Assembly: GCF_003369915.1 (NCBI RefSeq)
Contig: NC_046673.1
Location: 21,381,718-21,445,717, forward strand
DNA length: 64,000 nucleotides
Reading direction: 5' to 3'
Source: Drosophila miranda
Taxonomy: Eukaryota; Arthropoda; Insecta; Diptera; Drosophilidae
Position 1 is the stretch's first letter. Every line of letters begins with the position of its first letter. Below are positions 1 through 11,559 of the stretch, piece after piece. A model generated the notes under the pieces. That model was not told where the DNA came from and did no database searches. It was given only the letters and a program-made list of their open reading frames with translations. Made by a program: the position numbers and the translations under genes.

Positions 1-2692
1 CTTATGGAAATTTTGTGAAGCAGCAGAAGGGGCAGTAAAACTTTGTAAATAACCTAGAATTTCCACAAAGATATAACAGTCGAACATCCATCTTAAGATG
101 TAGCGAATCTAAGGGGGAATTCGTTATGCGGAAAATTCTTAATATACATAGAATTCTCGGATGGAAATGCCCATATGAAGACGTCGGCCAAAGAACGATA
201 ACTTTCTTCATCGCTGAACCTTATGGGACGGAGTTTTTTGCTTGAGAACAAGATACGGAATACCCTTGGTTGTTGTTATATATGGATATAAGTACATATA
301 ATCAAATACCAAATGAAACGAAAACGAGCTCTGTTCTTGCGCAATTTGTTTTTCAGCTTTGAGCAGCAGAAAAATACCGGATTCCGGATGCCAAAACACC
401 AAAAATCAAGCAATATTGGAAACAAGAAGCAATAACAAAACTTTCAAAGAAACAAATGAAGTGAAATCCTCCAAGAAACTACCCCGGAAGTGGCAGACGA
501 TTCACCGATTTGTTTTCGATTGCTTATTTATATACAAAATTTAAATATGCACATATATATACATATGTACATATATGTATGTTGTTGTCGTATGTTCGAA
601 AGTTGTGAATAATTGGGCTTGGGAATCGATATCGTTTTTGTTTGGGGGGTCATGTGTACATGGCAGTCCCCCATCTATGGAACAGAGACAGCCGACCGAC
701 CAACCACATGCCACATGTTGTAATTGCAATTGGGGGCTGACGACAGGGGCTCTTTGATGTGTTTGTACGGTGCTGCGGTGCTGGCGCACATGTGGGAAAT
801 GGTAAATGAAAATAGAAAATCAATATTGAGAGCGGCTTCAAATAACAGTTAGGTTAATTACAGCACACTAGCACACACACACAAAACAACACAAATAGTA
901 GTGGCGAGGAGAGGGCCAATGGCATGTGGCACATGCCCAGAAAATTGCATTACACATGCAAGAGTGGAAATGACTACTTTTGGGAAAATTTACTACAGCC
1001 AGGGGTCGAAATGCCCAAAATGTTTTAAATACCAGAACACTCAACGATTGGATACCCTTTTGAAGATACCCTTTGGATACTCTTTTGAACTTAGACCAAA
1101 GCTGGTTTATATATTCCTAAAAGTAAATGAAACTACAGAAACAGATACAGTTTATGCTTACCACAAAGAACAATAGCGAACAATTTTGGAACTCAGAAGA
1201 AAAGTATCTCTAAAGGAAGTCTGCATCACTAGGTGTGTGGACATGTCTGCAAGTCAGATGACCCATGATTTGATATTGGACATTTGGCCAATCCCGCACA
1301 GTATACATATTTTCCAGTACCACAAGTGTTCTTAGAAGACCCTCACGAGCTTCTTTCTGCAGCGAAGAACATGCGCTACTGAACTCGTTTTACCAGTTTT
1401 TCGTAGTGGCAATGCATGGTGTTTCATTACCAATTGTTGAACTAATTTGATCGAAGCTTTCTTGTCAAAGAAAATCAAAACACGAAAATTGTCATGTGAT
1501 AATTCCATTTTTCTTTAAAGATAAATATTTCGTTTATCGTTAAATGATATAAATCGCGGGTGTACAACGAAAACGATTTAGGCACGATTTGGACAAAAAT
1601 GGCAAGCTTTTAAATGGAAGGGGCGACTTTTTCCTGGTCTACGCTACGGATATAAACGCCAGCCTACGTAATACTCATAAAAGTGTATAATGAATGCATT
1701 CGTGACTGAAAAGATAATATTTACCAGGCGATAAGTGAACGGCTTTACGCAAAGATTCAGATATGGCTGGCTTCCAGATACAGTGGATGTATCTTTTTAT
1801 ATATATGGCCAAAATGATAATATAATAAGAGCACACATATTAAAAGATAATATTTACCAGAGATAAAGGCGCCTACAGTCGAAATCTTAAGCGGAATTGC
1901 AACTAATCGGTTTAAAAGTATTTATATTAAAGATATCTTTAGTTACCAAGAATGGAACTAAATTTATGTTGTGATTGGTAGATCGAAACTCATGATTTCC
2001 TACAGATTGTAACAAACATTTGGTGTGTCTCTTATTGCCACTGAGATCTTTAAATGCATACGATAAAACAGATCGAAGTACATACAGAGAGAGAGAGAGA
2101 GAGCGACACAAGCTGTGACTACACCCTATAGTATCTACAAACAAATAACCACAAGGGGCTTCCCCTCGTTGATAAATTTGTGTGGGCTGGAATACTCGCA
2201 AATTTGGGATAAAGAAAGAATATGCCCCAAAGGGCGCAGCAGTGGCAGAAATACAAAAATGGCTGTACCCCACTAGCTGTGTGGATCGACGGGTTTACTT
2301 TATCGATGTGAGATTTATTACGAGAGGGTGGCCCATGTAGGACTTGGTCCACTGGAAGATGTGCTCGTCGACCAAATGCAGATGGCGAAGTACTCGGCTG
2401 AATCTCACAGCTTCGATGTATGCAATAAGCTGTGACTGTACGAAATAAGCTGTGCGTATATTTTTCATATATGTACGTACGTAATAAGCTGTATGTTGTT
2501 GTGTAGGTGTACGTAATAAGCTGGGTGTATGTATTTAGCTGTGTACAAAATGAAGTGCATGACTTCGAAAGCTCCTTTCTTCACACATGACCATCGATCG
2601 GACCAGGGACCAGGCACTTCCTGGAAATACAGAAACGTCACTGAAGCTCCTCCATATACTCACTAACACGATATTCGCTTTCTGTTTTACAG
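1..2692. other. Intergenic or intronic sequence upstream of the PLXDC gene
   Basis: No coding exon is supported here. The first recognisable exon of the plus-strand PLXDC gene begins at 2693 behind an acceptor and needs one base from an upstream exon, so this stretch is probably its intron 1, or holds a short signal-peptide exon I cannot see. It contains AT-rich DNA, a (GA)n run at about 2087-2104 and an imperfect tandem repeat at 2424-2545. Confidence 0.5.
2424..2545 (+). repeat. Imperfect tandem repeat with core AATAAGCTGTG
   Basis: The core AATAAGCTG recurs at 2424, 2444, 2483 and 2515, with a decayed fifth copy (TTTAGCTGTG) near 2536. Copies two to four are preceded by a GTACG-like stretch. 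Spacing is irregular (20, 39 and 32 bases), so this is a degenerate array. It ends about 150 bases before the acceptor of the first visible PLXDC exon. Confidence 0.6.
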
Positions 2693-5043
2693 CCAATCCA
2701 GATGCTTACTATCCCCTCGACATGAAGCTCACATTCATCAATGCCCACGATGTGGTTCGACTGCCAGCGACGGAAGATCAAGCAGGGAGTCGTCAGAAGC
2801 GTGCGGCGCCTGATGCGGCAGCGGCAGACTCGGCGGCGGCGCCGGCCGGCATAACGCCGGATGCAAAGAGTCAGTACCAAAGCGTAAATGGGAATGCCAG
2901 TGCTGTGGCCGGTGGCACGGAGACCACGGTTACCACCGTCGACAGCAAGACGGGAGCGGGAGCAGCGGGTGGCAGTGTCTCGTACAATGTACACAATTTG
3001 GGCGTCAATGGCACCGGACAGCGAAAGGATTATAGTGTGCAGAATGCCGATGGATCAGCGAACCCAACAGCAACCACCACCATCAATGTGGCGGCCAAGA
3101 AGCCCACCCAGCTGCTGGGCAACCAATCGCAGTATCCCAAAAAGGTGGCCGCCTCCGCGCCGATTGTGCCACTGCAGATGCCGCTGCCTGCTGGGGTAGC
3201 CACCTCAACGGACCGCATCAGCGTGGACCAGTGGACGGATGTGGATGTCTCGGATGTGGATGTCGCCGAGGAAGTGATCAACAAGGGCATCAGCAACGAG
3301 AGCCTAAACCGCACGGAGGACCATCACGAGTACTACAACAGTACCCTGTATATCAACAAGGCGGAGGCCGCAGCACTGTGGTCCCAGCTGCGTACCGTGC
3401 CCGAGAACAGCATGCTCTCCTCGTCGCATCGTCGTGCCATGACCGTGGAGCTGCAGTTTGATTTCCCCTTCTATGGCCACTATGTGCGCAACATAACCGT
3501 TGCCACCGGCGGTTTCCTCTACACCGGCGAGTATGTCCACTCCTGGCTGGCGGCCACCCAATATATTGCCCCCCTGATGGCCAATTTCGATACGAGCATG
3601 GCCCCGGATTCGGTTGTCCGTCTGCACGATAATGGTGAGCATTTAGAACGAGCTCTGGCTCTGGCTCTAGCTCTGGCTATCTAATCTAACTCCAAATCTC
3701 TCCTCCAGGTACCGCCTTTACGGCCGTCTGGGAGAACGTGACGCTTCAGGATAAGCCCGACTATGGAAAGTTCACGTTCAGCGTGACCCTCCATCAGAAC
3801 GGGGACATTGTGTTCGGATATTTCCAGGTGCCCACGCAAATCAACACGATCCAGGACAATCAGCATCCGGTTAAGGTGGGCCTCTCGGATGCCTACATCA
3901 TTGACAAGCATCTCTACTGTAAGTAGAATATTTTGTCTCCAGCAGAGCCTCGATCCTAACTGTTGTTGTTTTTTGCTTCTGTGACAGTTGCCCGTCGAAA
4001 GACCATCTACGAGTATCACCGCGTGACCTTCCAGCAAAAGGAGATCACCAATGCAACCGTTATCAAACTGACGGCTCTGCCCACCTGCCTGGGCTACAAT
4101 GATTGCCAGGCGTGCATTAACCATAACACAACTTTTGCCGTGGGTTCCACCAGCTAAAAACTAATACTGTAGATTCTATAATCCTTTCTCTCTCCTTTTC
4201 TCGCCTCACAGTGCTCCTGGTGCCCGGCGCTGAATCGCTGCTCCACGGGTACCGATCGCAAGAAGCACGAATGGATTCAAAAGGGTAAGCTTTAACGGTT
4301 GAACGCCCCGAACGGTTGAACCATTCAGTTAATTGAAAAATTACATCCATTTGCAGGCTGTGACACAGCTGCCATTCATGATGCTGGCACCTGCCCGGTT
4401 CTCGGCACGAAGGGCAACAACGCCGGCCAGGAGAAGTCCGGCACTGCAAGCAGTAGCGGCAGTGGCAACTCGTCCACCGCCTCTCCCGCCAGCTCTGCGG
4501 CAACAGAGCCAACGCTGAGCAGCACGCGAGCCCCGCGAGCAACTGCCCAAACCAAGACAGTCGCCGATGCAAGCAGCAGCAGAAGTCCGGCGGACGGCAA
4601 GCTCTTGAATGCCGACGAGCTTTCTCAGGCGCAGGGCGACAACAAGAGCGTGGGCATGGCATTTGGCTTCATGGTGCCCATCTGCATGGTGTTCGCCGTG
4701 ACGCTGTGGCTCTTCTATGCGTACCGCAATCCGCACACGAAGAGCGGCCAACTTTTAATTCAGGTGAGTGTCGAAAGATCCAAAGCATCTCTTGTATATT
4801 TGTAAAACCCATGGCTTTATGCATTTCTTACAATTACATGCAGTCCAAGCATTTGCATCAGGTTGGTTATCAGAGCTCTAGATATAACACTCTCTCTATA
4901 AGCACACATGCATACATATATAGTACATAATTTTGGCAAAAAATAACTTTATTGTCTATCCTTTAATCCATTAGTTCCGTCCCAGCCAGTGGTCTTGGAG
5001 GCGCGGCGAGGCGCGCTATACGGCAGCCACGATACACATGTAA
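2693..5043 (+). CDS. l(1)G0289: Plexin-domain-containing membrane protein (PLXDC family), 5' exon missing
   Basis: Six coding exons are visible: 2693-3634, 3709-3918, 3988-4139, 4212-4284, 4357-4763 and 4975-5043. All junctions keep frame and give 617 residues. The first exon opens at an acceptor in phase 1, so the signal-peptide exon lies further upstream. Order of parts: low-complexity N-terminal region with a dibasic RQKR site; a nidogen-like PLXDC ectodomain (from FPFYGHYVRNITVATGGF); a cysteine-rich PSI module around CLGYNDCQAC and CSWCPALNRCSTG; a Ser/Thr/Ala-rich stalk; one membrane segment (GFMVPICMVFAVTLWLFYAY); and a short basic tail that ends TIHM. Vertebrate PLXDC1/2 are cell-surface receptors of the same layout. 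Orthology to fly l(1)G0289 (CG2221) rests on protein family and gene order. Retaining the last intron would give a different short tail that stops at 4803. Confidence 0.85.
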
Positions 5044-7335
5044 AGAGTACCAGAGATATCCAGAGAGATGATGGAAGCGACAGAGAGAGAGAGAGAGAGA
5101 GATGAGATCGCCTAAGAGAGAGAGAAAGAGAGTTGCAGCAAAAACGACAGAAATTTTGATCGAAAACCGGAAACCGAAATCCCCCTCCACCCCGCAAACA
5201 TCAATCCTCAAACAACAATCAATTCGGAAATGGATAATTTTATTGATCACAGGAAAAGACAAACGGAATAATTATTAGTACTGATTTTAAAGATTTTTCG
5301 ACAGACACAAAAAATAATGTAAGGCAAGGCAAAAGCAAGACAGAAACGGATACAAAATTAAGAAGCCCCCACCACCCAAATCACAATCCCTAATCCTTAC
5401 CCCTAACCTCCAACCGAATTGCTCAAAAAAGACGACTGGCAACAGCATGAAGTGATCCTTTAGTGTTTTCTTTGGTTCTGTTTTTAGCCCCATCCTCCTT
5501 AGCTATCCCCAAAAGCCAAGACCCAAGTCCTCCCCAAGATCCCAGCACATACTTGTACGAACTCCAACAACACACAAACACACACACCACACACACACAC
5601 AGGGCAAAGTGCTTTCAATTGTTTTCCTAGTTCAATTTTTTTTAGGTCTCTTATTATATGTTTTATTTAATACTTTTTTAACCCTATGAAAGGAAACCAA
5701 ACGATCAATGGAGTGATATCAGAGATCGAGGGCAGAGTTTTATATATATTGTATATTTGTTTGTGCCGCAGCGTCCTCCACAGACAGCGTTCCTTCACAA
5801 TTTGTGTAATCGGATTTCGTTAGTTTCTTTAAAAAGAGATGTTTCTAAAGTGTGTGTTTTAGTAGTGGCTTGGCGATGAGGATAAAATGAATCGCGCAGG
5901 ATGAATGATGAATGTATTATTGTGAACCACTCGATGCAGTTTTTTTTTTTTATATTTCGTATTGTCTATATATTGTATTATACGCGATCAGGATGCCGCA
6001 ATCGTATAGATACATCTGCATATTGTATTTATATTCAACAATATTGATATCCATGGGTATATCCAAGACGACCTCTTCTTTTTGTTAGTATTTTTTTCTA
6101 TTAATTAATATTACAAATAAAGAAACAACAAACAGATCTAAAGCTATATAAAAAGAAAAGGAACATAAGCTTCAAACTATAACTAAACAAAAGGCGGTGT
6201 GCAAAGCTAAAACTAAATCCATAAACATTGACGACTAAGCGAAACCCACTCGGAATACTATTAATATCAAAATCAAATCAAATAAAATGAAATAACACCG
6301 TCAAATGAATCCAAATTGAGATCCCCAAGCATACAAGCGACAACAACTAAGGAAATTGTATAACAATGTATTTTGATAAAGAAATTAAATTTGTATTTTA
6401 AGCTCTTATTATGTATACATAATAATTTAAATAAAAGAAAATACAAAATACAAAAATTAACACACCAACATATGTACATGTATGTATGTGTGTAATTTTC
6501 GCAGATCTACAGAACTCAGACACTGGAGAGGCTGGCACTTTGAAAATCCCAAGAGTATACGCACAACGCTTCCAAGTCGGACTTGGCTAAAAGAAGATGG
6601 CCCCCTAGTAGGGATATATGTATGTGTAACAGCCAAAAGAAAGCATTTCCGACCCCATAAAGTATATATATTCTTCATCAGCCTCAATAGCCGAGTCGAT
6701 ATACATAGTCACGAGTATGTCTGTCTGTCCCAGCTGTCATTAAACAGCGTTGTTAATAGCGTTAGAGAGCGAGAGAGCATTTGGCAGTCACGTATGATAT
6801 ATATTGTCTAAGTTACATAAATGATAAGGCTCTAAATTTACCTTAATATTTTGTCTCAGTCGCCAAACTCAATGAGGAAGCTGCCACCATCCTTCAGCCG
6901 CTTTAGAGACTTAATGGGAAATAAAAAGAGGCTAATATTCTAGCATTTTGCAATTCGATTCTACCAGGCTGGCCGCCGAGAAGTTCCAGACCTATCCCAC
7001 AATGGTTGGGTTCTCAAATATACGATAAAATATCATTAAAATGATTTGGTTTTCATTTGTGTACCCTAGCAGAGGAAATACATATGTACTGGTTCACATA
7101 CATCAATTAAATGTCTGACAGAAAATACTATAGTAGTAGAAACCCTGGGAAAAAGAAAGTCTTAACAATTGAAATAAAGTACTAGAGGAAATTCATCATG
7201 CATTTATTGCGAGTAAATGTAGTTTGTACTTTTATTAACTTGTAAGCGGATCACTTAATAGTAACAATTCCTACGATTAAATATATTTTTCCGGATGCTA
7301 GTAGCATGCAACGAAAACTGATGATAAGATATTCA
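5044..7335. other. 3' untranslated and intergenic region after the PLXDC gene
   Basis: This is AT-rich non-coding DNA. AATAAA polyadenylation signals on the plus strand lie at 6116, 6281 and 6430, so a long 3' UTR for the PLXDC gene is plausible. (GA)n lies near 5083-5102 and (CA)n near 5573-5601. No coding exon is supported. Confidence 0.5.
6635..6760 (+). repeat. Probable dispersed Drosophila repeat fragment
   Basis: The segment contains the phrase CCCCATAAAGTATATATATT followed by CATCAGC, CAATAGCCGAGTCGAT and a TGTCTGTC run. This string order is, from memory, common in dispersed fly repeats of the INE-1/DINE-1 (Helitron-like) type. No ends or target-site duplication could be defined, so the class is a guess. 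Confidence 0.35.
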
Positions 7336-7887
7336 TTATTTATTATTCGGTGAGCTAGTCTCGCAAATAAAATAGGACAAAAGCCAACATGGGGCGTCGT
7401 TCATTAGGAATTCCCTATTTTGCTGTGACTTCAGTTCTACGCAGTGCTCGTAATTTCCGTAGTTGTTTGGTTCACCATAGACCCACCTAAGAAAGGTCGC
7501 CCTGTTGCCAGTGTTCTGCGACAGAAACAAACCCTCATTGGCCAGGTCGGAGATCCCCAGCCAATAGTGCCGGCCGCGGATCAGTCTTTGCTTAATGGAA
7601 TTCAGCTCCTGTTGGTTCGCCGGATCCGCCAGATGGCCGCCCATCTCGTGGCATATATTCAATGCGGCATACCAGTTGACTTTTCGATTCTGCTCAATGT
7701 GGAAGAACCTCGAATTTATCTTCACGAAGTTCCCAGTACCTCCCGACTCTTGCGTCTGCAGATCGCCAATCGCATCCTCCACCCTGTCCAGGCGTTCAGC
7801 GTTTCCACTCACCGAATCACTTTTCAAGGATCCTTGCAGATGCACAGCAATCAGTAGATACAGGAGGAAAGACACAAGCTCGAACAT
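7336..7887 (-). CDS. Secreted C-type lectin with an EPN (mannose-type) motif
   Basis: Intronless gene of 183 residues. I start at the ATG at 7887 because it opens a signal peptide (MFELVSFLLYLLIAVHLQ). The upstream in-frame ATG at 7956 lies only about 20 bases below a TATA box and would precede the expected transcription start. A short linker leads to a C-type lectin domain: FFHIEQNRKVNWYAA at the start, the core WLGISDLANEG, the long loop with EPN, then CVEL, MND and a final cysteine (YFICE). EPN in this loop is the classical mannose-type calcium and sugar site, and MND stands where WND is usual. It is likely secreted, with a role in recognition or immunity. It pairs with the lectin at 8182-8930. 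Confidence 0.85.
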   Translation of the reverse strand: MFELVSFLLYLLIAVHLQGSLKSDSVSGNAERLDRVEDAIGDLQTQESGGTGNFVKINSRFFHIEQNRKVNWYAALNICHEMGGHLADPANQQELNSIKQRLIRGRHYWLGISDLANEGLFLSQNTGNRATFLRWVYGEPNNYGNYEHCVELKSQQNREFLMNDAPCWLLSYFICETSSPNNK

Positions 7888-7976
7888 TCTAGAAATTAGT
7901 TCAACTGTGCTACAGCACACGGCATATGATCGGAAACAAACTGATTTTAATGGCAATTGCTGAACTCATGCCATAC

Positions 7977-7984
7977 CTTTTATA
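7977..7984 (-). promoter_or_regulatory. TATA box of the EPN lectin gene
   Basis: The minus strand reads TATAAAAG, 90-97 bases before the chosen ATG at 7887. A start about 30 bases downstream would fall near 7950, which excludes the ATG at 7956. Confidence 0.6.
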
Positions 7985-8181
7985 GGCTGCCGATTTTCGC
8001 TGTCAGACACTATCAGCGATTGAAAGTTTTCCGGGCTACACCCGGGCTATGTTATATTAGATAACCTAAAACGCAATTGCACTCAGAGAAAAATTATTCT
8101 TAAAATGTTTTCCACTAGTCGTATTAAATTAGTAAGATGTGGTCTTGGGGAGCATGCTTTCTTCTTCGACAGAAAATATTA

Positions 8182-8930
8182 TTATCCATCACCTGCCTCG
8201 CAAAGGAAATAGTTCTTATAAGTACATGGTAAGTCATTCATCGAGAAATTTTCATATTGAAGATGTACGCAATGTTCATTATTTCCATGATTGTCTGGTT
8301 GGGAAGGACTCCACTTTAGCAAAGGAGCCAAGTCTCCCGTGGCCTGCGACACAAAGGTGCCCTCTTTGGCCAAGTCGGAAACTCCCAGCCAATACTGGCG
8401 GCCTTTTTTTAGCTTTTCTTTAATGGCAATCAGCTCTTCCTCGCTTCTCGGACTCGCCAGAAACCCACCCATCTGACGGCATATATTCGTTCCGGAGAAC
8501 CAATTGACTTCGCGAAGCTCCTCGATGTAAAAGAAGCGCGAACCGATCTGAACGAAGTTTTCCAGCTTATTTACTTTCGGCACCTCCTTCCCTGCTTCGA
8601 TTGAGGACAATTTATCCTTCAGGGCAGCCAGCTGGCTCTCCATACTGTCCTGTCTGGCTGTGCTTTCCAGCAGGGTGGCATCGCAGCTACTCCATCGCTG
8701 CTGATTGGCAGCGATGTGGTCCAGCATCGGTTTCAGAGCATTAAAGCAATATCCACCGCATTGTCCTTCAGTGCTCTGAGTCGACAAAGTCTGCAATTAG
8801 AAGAATGACACGATATATACATAGGTAGTATTCCATATGATCCAAAATTTTTACTCACCGCATTAAATGTCAAGGATTCTTGCAGATGCACAGCAATCAA
8901 AATATACAAGAGGAAAACTGACTTAGACAT
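8182..8930 (-). CDS. Secreted C-type lectin with a QPD (galactose-type) motif
   Basis: Two exons, 8930-8859 and 8790-8182, joined in phase 0 (donor GTGAGT, acceptor TTGCAG), give 226 residues. Exon 1 encodes only the signal peptide (MSKSVFLLYILIAVHLQESL). Exon 2 encodes a 60-70 residue neck with two early cysteines (QCGGYC) and a helix-prone stretch, then the C-type lectin domain: FFYIEELREVNWFSG, WLGVSDLAKEG, QPD in the sugar loop, CVHL, MND and YFLCE. QPD is the classical galactose-type signature. The neck may support oligomerisation. Signal peptide and domain are close to the neighbouring lectin, so the pair is a local duplication that diverged in neck, intron and sugar motif. Confidence 0.85.
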
Positions 8931-9339
8931 TCTGTAAATTATGTCAAATGAAAAACCACACTGGACAAAATATAAAAACGAAATGATTCGTATATATACA
9001 GTGACGAACTAAATTTTTGGCACAGTAAGCTTTTTAAACTTTCTGGCCACTGTGTGACCCTTTCGATAACGATATATGGTAAAAATAAATTTAGCCAACC
9101 AGATCATAGTATTTAGTATATATATATATTAAATTTGTTTACAAAAATTCATGTACATATATGTACGTATATATATATGTGGGTTCTTATCGGCCTATCG
9201 CTGTTACATCAGTATTGAGAGTATCAGTTTAGTTTTTTTAAATGAAAAATATTTCATAATAAGGAAATTTAAAACTTGATTGGCCAAAGATCAGTGCAGT
9301 TGATATATCTATCTACAATATGTTAAAAGTTCGCCCTGG

Positions 9340-9830
9340 GGATTCTCCCTCTTTAAATCACTTGGCGCGCACACTGGCGCCCCTGGCAGCTTCACCCGTT
9401 TGAGTGTTGCTGGATCGGACCAATAGGGGTCGCAGCGCTCAGCTCGTATCGATACAGTGTAGGGGAGCTTTCGCGATCTACTTAAAACTGCAGAGCTGCA
9501 TCGGGTGCATCGCGCCAGCTGTTGGAACTTACTTCACTGTAATTTATGTGCAAACATTACCGACATCGTATTCCCTCCTGCACTCTTTTGTACCTCATCG
9601 GCTTTGACCAGGTAAGCATTCCTCTTGCATCTGGTCTTCCGGTGCACTGGACGTTCACTGCCATGGCCCTCTTCCTTGTGTCCCACGCTGTTTTCTCTGC
9701 CTCTCCAGACCGATCGCCGTCGGTCCCTCATCCGCGGGTGACTCCGCCGTAGCTCCTCGCCCTCTCGTGAGGCCGTCCTGCTGCGGACCATATCCATTAC
9801 GTCGCTGCTGTGTCGCCTAGCCAATTAAAT
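9340..9830. other. GC-rich island, possibly a retroelement relic
   Basis: Base composition rises sharply against the flanks. The segment holds ACTGGCGCCCCTGGCAGC, which resembles the priming-site neighbourhood of LTR elements, and a DRE-like TATCGATA at 9447. No LTR pair, no target duplication and no reverse-transcriptase reading frame could be seen. It could equally be a promoter or unannotated non-coding transcript. Confidence 0.2.
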
Positions 9831-10560
9831 TGACAAGTTGACGAATTACATAGCCTCAATGGGGGGCCTGATGACCTCCAATGAGGTATTATTCTAATAA
9901 ACAATCAAATTGCTGAATTCAGAAAAAACTTAGCGAGCTTACCGTAGCTTTAAAATCAATATATTTAATATTTATATGACTTAATTTTGTATAATTTCGA
10001 ACGTTGATGTGGTAATTAGCTCATTATAGGAAGATCCTAGGAAGTAAATAAATGCGATTGCCTATGGCGCTCCAAAGTGAACAGTAATCTAAGTATAAAT
10101 CAAAATCTAAGATGATATATAATGACATATGTATGTATATAATCATAATAAATATAAGAGTTACTTTTATATATGCAGAAATAGCTAGAATACAACGAGG
10201 GGTTACTTCTGGTGAAAACGAATAAGCAGTAGCTAGTACTAGTAAAACATAAGAATCATTTTAATTAAAGTTAAGAGTAATCCCCAACAATCCGTAACGG
10301 CAAATAAACCACAAATATCGGTTCAATTGCTTTCCATCCAGGACCACAGAGAAATCAATAAAAGGAAGCAATAAAGGATTTGGCAGCTCTACAAATAGAA
10401 GCATTCATGTTGGGAATGTGAATACTTTTAGCAGAGGTGTGTCAGTATACTTACAATATCCAGTTGAATTAATTTGATTCAAATTTACTATCAAATTAGC
10501 TTACCTTTCAAAAGACCCAAAAGGCCAAACTCCTGGCTTATCCGACCAAAAATTCTGTTC

Positions 10561-10867
10561 TTTAATCTCATTAAGTGCGTGTGTGTTGTCTTTTGATAAG
10601 TTCCAAGGCCCAGGACCCACCCTACGTTGCCTGGAAGTTGAACTATCAATCTGACAAATATAAATGGGTGCCTTGTTGGTCTTTAATCACATTAAAAGTT
10701 TTTTAACCTGTGGTTTTTGGCACAAAGGCCCAAGACGATTTCTTTGCCTCATATCCCCTCCCATTGAAAACAATACTGTATACGTTTTCCTTGACATTCA
10801 ATTATCTAGTTTCCAAATTCAATTTTATTCCTTGGACTATGTGTTGTTGGTCTTTAATTGCATTAAA
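10561..10867. promoter_or_regulatory. Three P3-type palindromic homeodomain sites
   Basis: TAATnnnATTA palindromes occur at 10563 (TAATCTCATTA), 10684 (TAATCACATTA) and 10855 (TAATTGCATTA). Each lies in a longer shared context, TCTTTAATnnnATTAA. P3 sites are bound by paired-class homeodomain dimers. The cluster lies just downstream of, or in the 3' UTR of, the minus-strand membrane-protein gene. Confidence 0.4.
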
Positions 10868-11067
10868 TTTTTGTAGTTTTAGGTAATGATTTAAATATTT
10901 GGTTTTAATTAATGCATCTGCTACTCGTACATTGAATTTCTCTCTAAACATTTACAAGATGTCTATGTGGATGTTGCTAATGGGAAGTGGTATTATAGCC
11001 GGAGGGCGGGGGCTCTTAGGTGGGCTGTGGGTGGGCGCTGGGGGCTGCGGGCTGAGGATGGGCCCAT

Positions 11068-11559
11068 TTAAAGCTTCTGTTGGGCCAGCTCCTCGATGGT
11101 GCGGGCATTGGTGAGGGTCACCCACAGCGGGGACTGGATGCTGGCCAGGGAGTAACTTTCGGCAGCGTCCAGCGACTGCGACTTCCGCATGGCCGCCTCT
11201 GATCGGCGTGGAGAGCCGCTGCTGCTGCTGCTGCCGCTGGCGGTGGCGCCACCGCGACGAAGATACCGCTTGGAGCTACGTTTGCTAAACGCGACGACTG
11301 CCTCGTCCCCACCGCCGCTGCTGGTGCTTGCGGCCCGCAGGTCCTGGAGGCGACTCCGCCGTTTGGCCAGGGCCATTGAATCGTGCGACTCCCTCACACT
11401 GGCCGTCTTCCGCAGCTGCGGTGGCACCAACAGCTGTGACGACGTCGAGGCGGGTAGATCCTTGGCCTGGGGCGGCGCCTGAGGATGGGACTGGGACTGG
11501 GGATGTGCGAGCGTTGTTGGGGGCGTCGCAGTGGGCGGCGGCTGCTTCGTGGCTAACTG
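11068..11559 (-). other. In-frame 163-codon extension past the UAA stop (candidate stop-codon readthrough)
   Basis: The reading frame of the membrane-protein gene stops at UAA (11562-11560) but continues open in the same frame for 163 codons to a second UAA at 11070-11068. The sequence after the stop is UAA CAG UUA, matching the STOP-CARYYA context that promotes readthrough in tobacco mosaic virus and other systems. The extension looks coding: third positions are GC-rich, and it has basic and serine-rich blocks (KRRSRLQDLRAAS, RKSQSLDAAESYSLASIQSP) and a compact end (NARTIEELAQQKL). No in-frame splice that removes only the stop was found. The extension would be cytoplasmic. Confidence 0.65.

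Larger units (their letters stand above)
8931..11067. other. Intergenic DNA between the lectins and the long membrane-protein gene
   Basis: No coding exon is supported. AT-rich DNA at 9000-9330 is followed by a GC-richer island at about 9340-9830 that looks foreign to its surroundings, and by three palindromic homeodomain-type sites between 10561 and 10867. It should also contain the 3' UTR of the minus-strand gene that ends at 11068 or 11560. Confidence 0.5.

Noticed and set aside
541-841. Overlapping frames on both strands near 0.6-0.8 kb
   Set aside because: They are short, repeat-derived (Tyr/Ile/Val from ATAC repeats) and have no splice or family support.
4117-4751. Minus-strand Arg/Cys-rich frames opposite the PLXDC stalk
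   Set aside because: They are shadows of the Ser/Ala-rich stalk codons. The plus-strand exons have splice sites and family motifs.
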